This document shows, piece by piece, positions 10,237 to 19,069 of a stretch of 23,478 nt of DNA; position 1 is the first letter of the stretch; each line of letters opens with the position of its first letter. A program made the position numbers and the translations under genes. The stretch is taken from assembly GCA_016713985.1 (NCBI GenBank), contig JADJOD010000029.1, forward strand, positions 1-23,478, written 5' to 3'. Below the pieces are notes generated by a model that saw nothing but the letters and a program-made list of their open reading frames with translations, did no database searches and was not told the DNA's origin. The DNA is from Lewinellaceae bacterium (lineage in GTDB: Bacteria; Bacteroidota; Bacteroidia; Chitinophagales; Saprospiraceae).

Positions 10237-11196
10237 GGAAAGTCACCGAACATTTTAAAAAGCAAAAAGATAAAACACTGGTTTCCTTCGAGGTGTAAGC
10301 CTCCGCTCAAAGGGGCAGGCATGCGGCCATTTTAAAGACCCTGGATGCCTGAGGGGAGTTCAAACCGCCGTTTATCGACGTTACTTTTACCACCGCGAAG
10401 AGTTTATTACAACAAACGGGCGTCGGGGTAACTGAAAAACAAAGCCATCGCAAACGCCCCGGCACCATCGGCTATTTGTGCGGCGATCATGCACCGCTAC
10501 GGCGTGGATGCGGTGTTCCACCTGATTTGGAGGCTTGCGGGTGGAAGAAACCGAAAAATGCCCAAGATCTTAACTTTCTTGGAATCAACGCACGTTTCAT
10601 GCGCGGCGACGCCCGGCAGTTTGAAGACAAGTTTACCCCGGAAGATGACGGGCACAAATTTGCACTTGACCTCGTGCGGCAGATCGTCGGCATGAACGAA
10701 GGCAATACTTTAGACACCAATATCGTCAACGGAGAAAAAACCGATTTTGCATCGGTGCGGCAGGCTACCGGAGAAACATTTTGAAGCCACCAACCCGGCC
10801 GCCGACCTCCGGTTTACCAAAGAGCAAAGTGGATGCCGGCGCAGGTTACGCATCGTGACGCAGATGTTTTTCGACAACCAGAAATATTTCGAATACGTGA
10901 GGCCTGCCGGAAAGCGGGTATCGATGTGCCCATCGTCCCCGGCCTGAAACCCTGACGCGGCGTTATCAACTGAACTCCATACCCCGGAAATTTTTGTCAA
11001 CCTGCCGGAAGCACTCGTTGCGGAGGTTCAAAAAGCCAAAACCGACGAAGCGATCCAGCAGATCGGCATCGAATGGTGTGTTCAGCAATCGCGTGAGTTA
11101 AAGCGGCCGGCGTGCCTTGCCTGCATTATTACACGATGGGCAACACGGAAACGTCGCGGGCGATCGCGGAAGCGGGTGGTGTAGGCCCGGTTTTAA
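10236..11196 (+). CDS. metF: 5,10-methylenetetrahydrofolate reductase MetF, frameshifted
   Basis: MetF reduces 5,10-methylene-THF to 5-methyl-THF, the methyl donor for methionine synthesis, using NADH and FAD. Across frames it reads KVTEHFKK-KDKTLVSFEV, MEFKPPFIDVTYHREE, KRPGTIGICAAIMHRYGVDAVPHLICGG, DLNFLGIN, RGDARQFEDKFTP and DGHKFALDLVRQIVGMN. Next come FCIGVAGYPEKHFEA, DLRFTKEKVDAGAGYIVTQMFFDN, RKAGIDVPIVPGLKP and the end, AGVPCLHYYTMGNTETSRAIAEA. About 318 codons match the family. The start is uncertain: the ATG expected before AAA GTC ACC reads ACGG at 10235-10238, just where the last heptad ends. The stop is TAA near 11194; another frame stops near 11205. It converges tail to tail with the methyltransferase at 11204. 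Confidence 0.88.
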
Positions 11197-11203
11197 CGAA
11201 TAA

Positions 11204-11872
11204 CTAACCCGGCTTCTGCGCTCCACATACAAAGAGATCGGCGCCGCGCCGTGCTGTCACGGATGATCTCCAGGTCTTCACCACGCCGAAAGCAAAGCAG
11301 CTTTGGCGTTGACAAATCCCGCGAGGGTACAAAACTCGGACATCAGTTCGCCGTCCCACACGGACAGATGCAGGTGGCATTGGTGACGTACCAGATCGCT
11401 TCACAACCCGTGGGAAAGTTTTCGTGGAAATAAGGGTGTGATTTTTTGTCCTGATAGTACTCGACCGCCTTGCGGATATCCGGAACGATGATCCGCAGCC
11501 GGCCGCCGGGTTTGATCGTCCGGTACAGTTCCCGGAGAATACGCATCACCTGCACGGGGGAAGTGTTCGAGGGTATGCTCGGTAAATACGCCGTCCCAAT
11601 AATTGTCGGAGCAACGGAGCGGGTATCGCGCGTCAAACATCCAGTCAGGTGTTCGGCGCTGGTTTTTCGCCAGAACCGGACCGGCAGGTGAAAAAATCGC
11701 CGTTGGTCCAGCCGTCGAACCAGGTATCCGCAGCCGAAATTGAGCAATTTCCGGGGAAAACGGTTCTTCGGTTTACCGGACACAACAATCTGCCGAGGAA
11801 ACCGATCGTTTCGAATTTGAACGTGCCGGACAGGCTGAAGAGGTGCTCTTCTGACAGGATGGTTCTTTTCAT
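11204..11872 (-). CDS. Class I SAM-dependent methyltransferase (COG4627-like), frameshifted
   Basis: This is a small SAM-dependent methyltransferase with unknown substrate. From ATG 11872 it reads MKRTILSEEHLFSLSGTFKFETIGFLGRLL, then motif I as KLLNFGCG followed by WFDGWTNGDFF. Then come LRCSDNYWDGVFTEHTLEHL, a motif II/III region RILRELYRTIKPGGRLRIIVPDIRKAVEYYQDKK, and a C-terminal part VGEDLEI-RDSTARRADSLYVEAQKPG with TAG at 11204-11206. About 222 codons. The pairing of LNFGCG, EHTLEH and GGRLRIIVPDI fits the group of predicted methyltransferases often found near cell-surface or glycan genes; that role is inference. It is divergent from the porP-like gene with a 160-bp gap. Confidence 0.75.
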
Positions 11873-11976
11873 AAGCCGCAAAAATAGGCTGACGCACGTT
11901 TCCGCTTCATTTTATTTTACAAACAGCCGGCGGAAATGTCCATTTAAGGCAATTCCGGAAAGAAGGCGGCGTTCCG

Positions 11977-12007
11977 TTTGGAGGTTATTGCCAGAATGCG
12001 GAATTTG
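11977..12007 (+). promoter_or_regulatory. Possible Bacteroidota promoter for the porP-gldJ genes
   Basis: TTTG at 11977-11980 is followed after 19 bp by GGAATTTG at 12000-12007, resembling the -33 TTTG / -7 TAnnTTTG consensus with the TA replaced by GG. It lies 25 bp before the ATG at 12033. The -7 mismatch keeps confidence low. Confidence 0.3.
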
Positions 12008-12032
12008 CACACGGTTTATCACATAAACTACC

Positions 12033-13025
12033 ATGATGAGAAAAACTTATTACCGCACTGCTCCTGCTGGCGGGCGTTTCCGCCGCGCAGGACCCGATTT
12101 TTCCCAGTTTTATGCCATGCCCTGCAGGTAATCCCGGTTTCGCCGGCAGCGCTTTTGCGCCGCGGACGGGTGTAGCCTACCGCAATCAATGGTCGGGTTT
12201 CACATGCCTACCGCACCTATGCCGTGTTTTACGAGCAAAGCCTCGACCGGCTCAACAGCGGTATCGGCTTCAACCTGAGAGGGCGACAATGCCGGCGACG
12301 GCATTTACAAAACCACCCGTTTTTCGGCTGTTTACGCCTACCGGCTCAACGTCACCGACAACCTGGCGCTGAAACTCGGCGTGGAAGCGGGCATGCACCA
12401 GACCAACCTCAACTGGGACAAACTGCTTTTCCCCGACCAGATCGACCCCATCGGCGGGCCGGGCGGGCCAACGGGCGAACTCCGGCCCGATGCAACCAAT
12501 AATACACAACTGGATATTTCTCCGGCCTGCTCATTCTCAGCGAAAAATTTTATTTCGGCGCGGCGCTTAAACACCTCAACACCCCCAGCGAAAGCATTTT
12601 GCTGGTGAACGATAACGTATCGCGCGGGTTGCCGCTGCGCTACACGGTGCACGGCGGCACAGAACCCATTGTTAAGAAGGGGCAATAAACTCCAGGCCCC
12701 CTCGTTTATTTCGCCGAATTTCCTGTTTGTTTCACAGGGTCCGTACCGGCAATTGAACGTGGGCGCATACGCCGGGCTGGGGTCCGTAATCGCCGGAGTT
12801 TGGTACCGGCACGTTCTGAACTCCGATGCAGCCATTTTGATGGCCGGTTTTCGCCAGGGAGTGTTCAAAATGGGCATCAGTTACGATCTTACGGTATCCG
12901 GGTTGGCGGGTCAGTCGGGGGGTACTTATGAACTCAGTCTCGGTATTTTGTTCGATAAAAACGAGAATTTACGCAAAAAGAAGCGCCGCGGCGACATCAA
13001 TGATTGTATACGCATGTTTCAATAA
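12033..13025 (+). CDS. PorP/SprF family type IX secretion system membrane protein, frameshifted
   Basis: PorP/SprF proteins are outer-membrane barrels of the T9SS; some anchor specific cargo or link to the GldK ring. Across frames it has a signal peptide (LITALLLLAGVSAAQ) followed by the family start DPIFSQFYAMPLQVNPGFAGS. It continues RTGVAYRNQWSGF, YAVFYEQSLDRLNSGIGFNL, DNAGDGIYKTT, SAVYAYRLNVTDNLALKLGVEAGMHQ and NWDKLLFPDQIDP. The C-terminal strands read KFYFGAALKHLNTP, APSFISPNFLFVSQGPYRQLNVGAYAG, GVFKMGISYDLTVSGL and GGTYELSLGILFD, ending RGDINDCIRMFQ at 13025. DPIFSQFY and the DINDCIRMF tail are characteristic. About 330 codons, normal length. gldJ follows after 96 bp in the same direction. 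The first of two adjacent ATGs is used. Confidence 0.88.
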
Positions 13026-13058
13026 AAAATCACTTTCGTTAAATTTGGCAGGGCCCGA

Positions 13059-13088
13059 ATTGCGAAATGTTTAATTTGCCTACATTTG
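13059..13088 (+). promoter_or_regulatory. Probable Bacteroidota promoter upstream of gldJ
   Basis: TACATTTG at 13081-13088 is an exact match to the -7 element TAnnTTTG, and ATTG at 13059-13062 sits 18 bp upstream in the place of the -33 TTTG. It ends 33 bp before the gldJ ATG. gldJ may therefore be transcribed on its own as well as from the porP-like promoter. Confidence 0.45.
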
Positions 13089-13121
13089 CTGCTCAATTTT
13101 CTAAACCTGTATTTTAATACA

Positions 13122-14617
13122 ATGAAAAAAACACTCATTCACGGGTTAGTTTTGATCCTCCTGGTCTTCCTCCTGGCGAGCGTGGTAAAAAACCGAACGC
13201 TCCTCCACTACAGGTTGGAAGTACAACGACCAAAAATGGGGCGGCTTCGAAAAAGTGGATTACGATGGCCAGGTAACAGGCCCGAACCTCGTACTTGTTC
13301 AGGGTGGCACCTTTACGATGGGTCTGACCGACCAGGACGCCACTTACGAATGGAACAACATGGCGCGTCGCGTAACTGTTTCTTCTGTTCTACATGGACG
13401 AAACCGAAATTTCCAATATCGACTACCGCGAATACCTGTACTGGGTTGACCGCGTGTACGGCGAAACGTATCCGGAAGTATGGAAACGCGCGTTGCCCGA
13501 TACACTGGTATGGCGCGACGAACTGGCTTTAACGAACCGATGGTGGAAACTTACTTCCGCTACCCGGCATACGACGACTATCCCGTCGTCGGTATCAACT
13601 GGAACCAGGCCAACGAATATTGCAAATGGCGTACGGACCGCGCGAACGAGATGATCCTGATCGAAAAAGGCATCATCGACCCGACGCCCGACCAGAAAAA
13701 CGAAAACAACTTCAATACGGAAGCGTACTTAGTCGGCCAGTACGAACCCAGCGTTCGCAAAACCTGGCGGATAAACGCACCAGTGGCGAACGCCGTGTAC
13801 GTCTGGAAGACGGCATCCTGCTCCCGGCCTACCGCCTTCCGACGGAAGCCGAATGGGAATACGCCTCTCTTTCGCTGATCGGTCTCCAGGCTACCAGCAA
13901 AGACGAATTGATCACCGACCGCCGTATCTATCCCTGGGACGGCAACACGGTTCGTTACCAGAAGCGCAACAAATACCAGGGCCACATGCTCGCCAACTTC
14001 AAACGCAGCGGTGGTGACTACGGTGGTATGGCCGGCGCCTGAACGACAAATCGTTCTTCCCCTCCAAAGTTCGCGACAACTGGCCCAACGACTTCGGTCT
14101 CACAACATGGCCGGCAACGTGAACGAATGGACCGCCGATCTCTATCGTCCGATGACTTCCGCCGACCTCGAAGACGTGGCCAACCACGACCTCAACTCGT
14201 TCCGCGGTAACATCTTTATGACGAAAAACTCCGACCCGGAAACCGGCACGCCGGTTACAAAGACAGCCTGGCCGTCTGATCTACGAGTTGATGGACACCA
14301 CCACCACGGCACTGCGCGACAACTACAAACGCCCGGAAGTGTATAACTACCTCGACGGCGACAGAGAGTCGAACGTAGAATACCGCTTCGGGATCAGTAC
14401 ACTCATCAGCGACAAAGCCCGCGTGATCAAAGGTGGCTCCTGGGCCGACCGCGCCTTCTGGCTCGCCCGGCACACGTCGCTTCCTCGAAGAAGACAAAGC
14501 CAGCCGCACCGTCGGTTTCGCTGCGCCATGACGCGTACCGGCAACCCGATCGGCAACGACGAAGACGGCAATACCTTCAAGACGAAGCACAAAAAAGTAA
14601 AACGCCGTTACAAATAA
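13122..14617 (+). CDS. gldJ: Gliding motility / T9SS lipoprotein GldJ (SUMF1 fold), frameshifted
   Basis: GldJ is an outer-membrane lipoprotein with a formylglycine-generating-enzyme (SUMF1) fold, needed for gliding and for T9SS stability. From MKKTLIHGLVLILLVFLLAS it has a lipoprotein-type signal; the lipobox Cys is lost in a frameshift. It then reads GPNLVLVQGGTFTMGLTDQDATYEWNN, RRVTVSSFYMDETEISNIDYREYLYW, YPEVWKRALPDTLVWRDELA, YPAYDDYPVVGINWNQANEYCKWRTDR and LLPAYRLPTEAEWEYA. Next come IYPWDGNTVR, LANFKRSGGDYGGMAG, WPNDFGLYNMAGNVNEWTADLYRPMT, DKARVIKGGSWADRAFWLAPGTRRFLEED and VGFRCAMTRTG. About 500 codons. VSNIDYREYLYW-type and ALPDTLVWRD-type segments fit GldJ better than GldK. It ends with a basic tail (KHKKVKRRYK), and a strong terminator follows 22 bp later. 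Confidence 0.85.
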
Positions 14618-14639
14618 TCACAGCCGAATCCTTACTGTG

Positions 14640-14674
14640 AAAAAAGGGGACGCCGCGAGGTTGTCCCCTTTTTT
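14640..14674 (+). terminator. Rho-independent terminator after gldJ (bidirectional form)
   Basis: AAAAAAGGGGAC (14640-14651) pairs perfectly with GTCCCCTTTTTT (14663-14674) around an 11-nt loop, and a T-run continues to 14675. The matching A-run upstream would also let it stop minus-strand transcripts arriving from the lipocalin-like gene. Confidence 0.9.
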
Positions 14675-14686
14675 TGTGCGGAAGTG

Positions 14687-14729
14687 AACTTCTATTGAGA
14701 GTCTGGCAGTGAGACTCTCAATAGAAGTT
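14687..14729. repeat. Perfect 18-bp inverted repeat with 7-nt loop
   Basis: AACTTCTATTGAGAGTCT (14687-14704) and its exact reverse complement (14712-14729) are separated by GGCAGTG. It lies 13 bp after the gldJ terminator and 53 bp before the stop of the convergent lipocalin-like gene. There is no T-tract, so it is not a classical terminator in addition to the one beside it. It marks the left edge of the AT-richer segment. Confidence 0.95.
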
Positions 14730-14781
14730 GTGGGGTCTAACGGTGTGTAGCATTATAATATTTTCGATACTACCCTTTCCT

Positions 14782-15211
14782 TCATTGCTTTATAGCTTTG
14801 ATATAACGTTGATTACCAATAGGGTTGGTATTCTCTAATACCAGCGTGTCGACATTCTTCTCTATTAAAAATGTCATTTCGGGGAGAGCCGTCACCAAAT
14901 AATCCTCCCCGATCCTCACCCCATTGGATTGTCATTTTGTCCCCTTCCAAGTCAATTAAGTATATACCCTCAACGGTATCAGTCCCTCCAACGTTATCCA
15001 ATAGATACATCCATTCTGTAACGCCTTCTTCCCCATCGTAATTTTTATATTGCATTTTGAAAATATCGCCTTGGGCTATTGTTTCCTCGCCATTAAAACG
15101 AAATGATTGCATAATCCAAGTACCTTCGATCTGCTTGCCAAAAGAAGAAGAATCTTTTTCGCATGTAGTGTACAGCAGCAAAGACAGCAGCAATAATAAT
15201 AAGTATTTCAT
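14782..15211 (-). CDS. Lipocalin-like lipoprotein, one frameshift near the C-terminus
   Basis: The protein starts MKYLLLLLLSLLLYTTC, a signal peptide with lipobox ending at Cys17. It then reads KDSSSFGKQIEGTWIMQSFRFNGE, and strand-rich segments follow (FKMQYKNYDG, TEWMYLLDN, GIYLIDLEGDKMTIQW). The GTW motif after a short linker is typical of bacterial lipocalin-like domain lipoproteins. In the main frame it ends in REYQPYW at 14813. A single indel near 14885 instead gives MTFLIEKNVDTLVLEN followed by TNPIGNQRYIKAIKQ with TGA at 14782-14784. That reading is the better lipocalin ending, with a last strand and a basic tail, so I use it. About 142 residues. It lies 73 bp downstream of the metalloprotease and may be co-transcribed with it. 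Function unknown; ligand binding is only suggested by the fold. Confidence 0.75.
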
Positions 15212-15284
15212 GTGAAAGTTTTTTTGAATTGAAAATACCGGCAAACTCAGATTGAGGGCTGTTTGTTTGCCATGGAGGAGAGAA

Positions 15285-17399
15285 TTAAATTTTTTGAAAT
15301 TTCTCGGTCAACAATATTTGGTCGCCGATAATTTGCAGAAAATACGTGCCGGAGGGCAATAACGATACGTCGAGTTGATAACGAGTAAATGCGGAAATGT
15401 TAAATGTTCGCATCAGTCGCCCCGTGCCGTTTATAATCCTGCATTCCACGTCGTTCTCCGTTTCATCTTTCACTTTACTTACATCAAGAGTCAATATGTC
15501 TTTAGATGGATTCGGAAAAAGATTTGCTATTCCTTTGGGGTTCTTTACCCGGTAAGAGCCGAAAGGAGGTACAAACGCAACGGTTCGGTTCATCGTGCCG
15601 CACTCATTCGGAGTGCTGACAAAAAATGAGGTACTTGATTCGTCATCCCGAACGAAATGGCATAAGTAGTATAAGGAAGGGTTGTGCTGACGTTACCCGT
15701 GGTTTGCACCAGGTATAAACGGCGCCCTGATTTTCAAGCCTTATATCATAACTGCCTGAGGGCACAGGGTTCACCGTATAAAGCGCATTTGTAATACCGT
15801 TCGGTCCCACATATATCCCTTCGAGGCCGAAAGAACTGTTGGCCCGCACCTTCCGCTCATAAACTACCGGCCCATAGCAATTATGATTGAAAGAAATACG
15901 TATCCAGGTATTGAAAGGATAACAGCAGGTCGTATTAGGCGACAAAGTGATGTTCCTGATCTTATTCGTATTGGGTTGGGAAGCGGAAAACTCGAGATGA
16001 GGGCCGAGTTCCCATTGAATCGATCCGTTGGGGTCGAAGGTATTGTAAAAACTCGCTATGAATTCTTCGCCCGGGCAAATCACCGATTTATTGGTGAGGA
16101 TTACCTGGTCGGCTTCCAGCGTAAGGTTGAAACTTTGGTCGACCGGGGGGGCAAAAAGCAAACATTCATCCGAAGGGAAATTTGGCCCGCTGGGGCGGCA
16201 GACTTGTACAGGATCAAAGCGTTTTCTGATAAGGTTAAAAGTTTGATTATCCCAAGAGCCAATAATATTATCACAATTGTTGGTGCAATTTTTGTTATAC
16301 ATGATCGTACATTCACAAGTGTGCCCATTTTGAGCAAAGATATGTGCAAGTTCATGTGCTGTTGTGAACGAAACTCTATTAGTTCCGCCCGTGCTATAAA
16401 CGAAGCTATCGGGCAAAAAAGGTACGCAGGCGTCGGATAGCAAGCTGCCGCACATGATTTTTACCGATGAAGGTTGTACATATCCAGTTTCACCTAATGG
16501 TCGGCCTGACAAAAGGGTAACAGCATCGCGTTGAATACAAGGTTTATTGCTCTGCCACCAATCTTTCCCTTGCGCCCAATGGTTTGTAAAATCGCCGCCA
16601 CTATAAGGTTGGCAGAGGAAGAAGTCCATATATTAATATCAACAATATGGAATTGTATCCCAGAAACGATTTGTCGATAAAACCCCTCTACATTCATGGT
16701 AATGTCTGCCAAATCCTTTTCTATTTGTTCTTCCCGCGTAGGATCGCCCGATTGAGAGGGGGAGGGATATATTGAAAACAATTCAAAATCAACATCATAC
16801 GCCATTTCAAAATGGAATTCGCCATTCACCCGATCCGTGGTTGTCGGGTCTTCAGGAGGATCCGGCGTTGCGGGGTCGGGCGTGCCACAAGTGAAATCCG
16901 TATATCTTATGTCCCGGTATTTTATGTACGTAGTGACGGGGTCGCTTTGCGGGTCTTCAACCAATTTCCGTATATCGGATATAAACCACGTGTTCCCGTC
17001 TTTTTCATAGTATCCGAAAAAATGATTTTTTCTGATGATAAAACCGGCCATTTGATTGGTATCGCCGTCGACATATCCCCGGTAAATCCCTTCGTTTTTC
17101 AGGTCGATCAGCAAAGGGGTGCTGTCGCCCCGGATCATCATCCTGGCGCCTTCGGGGTAAAGCATACTTTTTTGTAAGTTAAGCGTAATCGTATCGTCGC
17201 CAACATCTAAGGAAAATTCCACTTCTTCGTTTGCCTCGTAATTCAGATCCGACCAAAGAGCCAGCGGGTGAAAATTGAAGGCGGAATTATAAACAACTTC
17301 CTGATCGACAAGGGATTGGTCGTCTTCCGACAATATAACAGGTTTACCGTAAATGAGGGTTTGGGTGAAGGAAAATGTGGGCCATATCAATAACATCAT
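15285..17399 (-). CDS. Secreted metzincin-like zinc metalloprotease with T9SS type A sorting domain, few frameshifts
   Basis: About 700 residues over three frame segments (breaks near 16620, 15725 and 15625). The N-terminal 230-residue region reads like the propeptide of M12B-type proteases (LIYGKPVILSEDD, FSLDVGDDTITLNL, GIYRGYVDGD, GFIIRKNHFFGYYE). The catalytic region has FTTAHELAHIFAQNGHTCEC, a zinc-binding HExxH, and the Met-turn candidate TIMY; spacing to the third His is unusual. A PKD/Ig-like part follows (VICPGEEFIASFYN, WELGPHLEFSAS, WIRISFNHNCYG). The end is a T9SS type A sorting domain: NLFPNPSKDILTLDV, RLMRTFNISAF and LPSGTYFLQI, stopping at 15285. The ATG at 17399 (MMLLIWPTFSF) gives a weak signal peptide without basic residues. 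The frame is open upstream through the heptad array, so the true start may lie there. PorU and PorV from this window would process and carry it. Confidence 0.8.
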
Positions 17400-17414
17400 T
17401 ACAAAAGAAGTGGA

Positions 17415-17504
17415 GTGAGGCGTGAGGCGTGAGAAGGCGTGAGGCGTGACGTGAGGCGTGAGGCGTGAGGCGTGAGGCGTTAGGCGTGAGGCGTGAGGCG
17501 TGAG
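17415..17504 (-). repeat. 7-bp tandem array, unit GTGAGGC
   Basis: About twelve units of GTGAGGC (TCACGCC-type on the coding strand) span 90 bp. Irregular units are GTGAGAAGGC, GTGAC and GTTAGGC. It ends about 15 bp upstream of the metalloprotease ATG and lies 55 bp from the IS66 left end. On the minus strand it has no stop codons and would encode SRLTPHA-type heptapeptides. Confidence 0.95.
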
Positions 17505-17558
17505 ATCATAAAACAAGTTTATAAACAGGTGAAATAAGGATACAATAATAAAGAGTAA

Positions 17559-17569
17559 CTGGTTAGCCT
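17559..17569 (+). repeat. IS66 left terminal inverted repeat
   Basis: CTGGTTAGCCT is identical to the reverse complement of 19070-19080. The transposase stop (TAA on the minus strand, 17563-17565) lies inside it. Confidence 0.75.
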
Positions 17570-19020
17570 CCGGCGAGCCGATACTCTGGGATACCGCCAG
17601 ATAACACGGTATAGAGTTCATTGAAAGGATTAAATTGGAGTTTTCGGACTGTGGAGATAAAGGATTGGATACGGGCATAGATTTCCGCGCCGTAGTATGT
17701 GCGGAAGCATCCACTGACCTTCATTTTGGTTTTGGTGGGCCTGATGTCCCTTTCTGCCTGATTGTTGGAGAAGGGCACTTCTGCATGGAAAGCGAAAGCC
17801 AGCACCGCATCCTGATGCTTGGCGAGGCGGTCAAACAAGTTTCGGCCTTTGGTTTTCTTCGGCTTGCCGCGCGGTTTTTGTGTCGGCGGCGGCTCTTCTG
17901 TATTGGCTTGTTGGAGCAAATCTTTGTATTTTCGGAGGACTTTGGAGCGTTCTTTTGTCGGGATCGCTGCCTTGCCTTTGTCAGAGCGCTCGTACAGGTC
18001 AAGTAGAAATGCGTGGAAATTTTGGGCCCATTTGCTTCCTGATTCTATAAGAGCGGTGAATTCCCGTAGTAAATGCGCGCCACAAACGGCATGTTGGCAT
18101 CCTGTGAAGTTGAAATAAGTGGACCAACAATCATGAACTGCCCTGTTTTGAAACGAGTGCAATATGGAAATATCGGTTTGGTGGGCTGCTGCGCCCCGCT
18201 GTGGATGTACAAACAAAGCAGTATAGTGCTCATTGCTTGCCACATGTTCCCAAAACCGGTCTTTGCCCACATAAAAGCCCGTTTCGTCATAATGAACGAC
18301 CTCGCATTGAAGCAACTTTGTCTTGATATGCGCCTCGTCATCGGCCAAACATCCGTAGGCAAATTCGTTTTGGGCTTGCAGTGTCTGTTCGTTGAGGGTC
18401 ACGCCATACAAGTCGCTGAATATCGATTGAACCTTGTTGCGCGGGATATTGTAGCCGTTGTTGAAAAGTGCGCTCATCGCCACCAATCGAAGGCCATATT
18501 GTGTGTTGGAGCAGACATCTTGCGGGAATTGGCCTTGATTCATGGCTTGGCAGCCGCTGCAAACCCAGTCCAAAACCTGATGCTCTGTCACTTCGATGCG
18601 GGGCGTGGGTATGTCGAATACCTGACGACGGGCGCGAATGATCAAGGATTCTGCGCCATGCACCTGACCGCACCTGCCACAAACTTCCGGCATGTGTGTT
18701 TTTACCACATCCGGTGCTGACACCATCTTGAGCGTACCGCCATCATGACCTTTTTTGCCGCCAACCTTGCCGCCCTTGATCCGAGGAAATGCAGGCTTCG
18801 GCTTATGCTTGTCCATCGAGGACGGATAATTTGAGTTGCGGCTGTTCTGATGCAATTGTGACTCCAATTCTTTCACCCGAAACTCCAAACGATCAATCTG
18901 ATTGTGTTGCGACTCAATTTGCTGGATATAACCCTCCAATTGAGGCTTGAAGCCTTCAATAACTGCTACCAATTCTCGGATGATCCGGTGGCAACTTGCT
19001 ATATCATTGGGTAAGTCCAT
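17563..19020 (-). CDS. IS66 family transposase, intact
   Basis: An uninterrupted 485-residue DDE transposase that would mobilise the surrounding element. Residues 30-58 form a probable coiled coil (QQIESQHNQIDRLEFRVKEL), followed by the basic linker SSMDKHKPKP and GGKVGGKKGHDG. A zinc-binding domain has C114-x2-C117 and C154-x2-C157. The catalytic core has D245 (HYDETG), D297 (HDCWS) and E423 (NNQAERDIRPTK), with the insertion CGAHLLREF typical of IS66. A basic GKPKKTKGR stretch lies before the last motif. ATG 19020 is chosen because it is preceded by a consensus promoter inside the IS and starts the family-like N-terminus MDLPNDIASC; the frame stays open further upstream into the arylesterase. 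It is the longest undamaged gene in the window. Confidence 0.95.
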   Translation of the reverse strand: MDLPNDIASCHRIIRELVAVIEGFKPQLEGYIQQIESQHNQIDRLEFRVKELESQLHQNSRNSNYPSSMDKHKPKPAFPRIKGGKVGGKKGHDGGTLKMVSAPDVVKTHMPEVCGRCGQVHGAESLIIRARRQVFDIPTPRIEVTEHQVLDWVCSGCQAMNQGQFPQDVCSNTQYGLRLVAMSALFNNGYNIPRNKVQSIFSDLYGVTLNEQTLQAQNEFAYGCLADDEAHIKTKLLQCEVVHYDETGFYVGKDRFWEHVASNEHYTALFVHPQRGAAAHQTDISILHSFQNRAVHDCWSTYFNFTGCQHAVCGAHLLREFTALIESGSKWAQNFHAFLLDLYERSDKGKAAIPTKERSKVLRKYKDLLQQANTEEPPPTQKPRGKPKKTKGRNLFDRLAKHQDAVLAFAFHAEVPFSNNQAERDIRPTKTKMKVSGCFRTYYGAEIYARIQSFISTVRKLQFNPFNELYTVLSGGIPEYRLAGG

Positions 19021-19027
19021 TGGAACA

Positions 19028-19061
19028 CAAAAATAAACTTTTTTACTCACCTGATAACAAA
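19028..19061 (-). promoter_or_regulatory. Promoter of the IS66 transposase
   Basis: On the minus strand, TTTG (19058-19061) is followed after 22 bp by TATTTTTG (19028-19035), an exact TAnnTTTG -7 element. Only 7 bp separate it from the ATG at 19020, so the transcript would be nearly leaderless. Confidence 0.45.
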
Positions 19062-19069
19062 TCCAAATC

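Noticed and set aside
15883..16440. 185-codon plus-strand open frame
   Set aside because: It is antisense to the metalloprotease catalytic and Ig-like regions, which carry recognisable motifs.
17510..17558. Promoter for the metalloprotease between IS66 and the heptads
   Set aside because: TATTATTG and TAAACTTG each miss the -7 consensus by one base, and no matching -33 element is found.
18073..18720. 215-codon open frame on the plus strand inside IS66
   Set aside because: It is antisense to the intact transposase, has no family-like motifs, and its length follows from the codon bias of the real gene.
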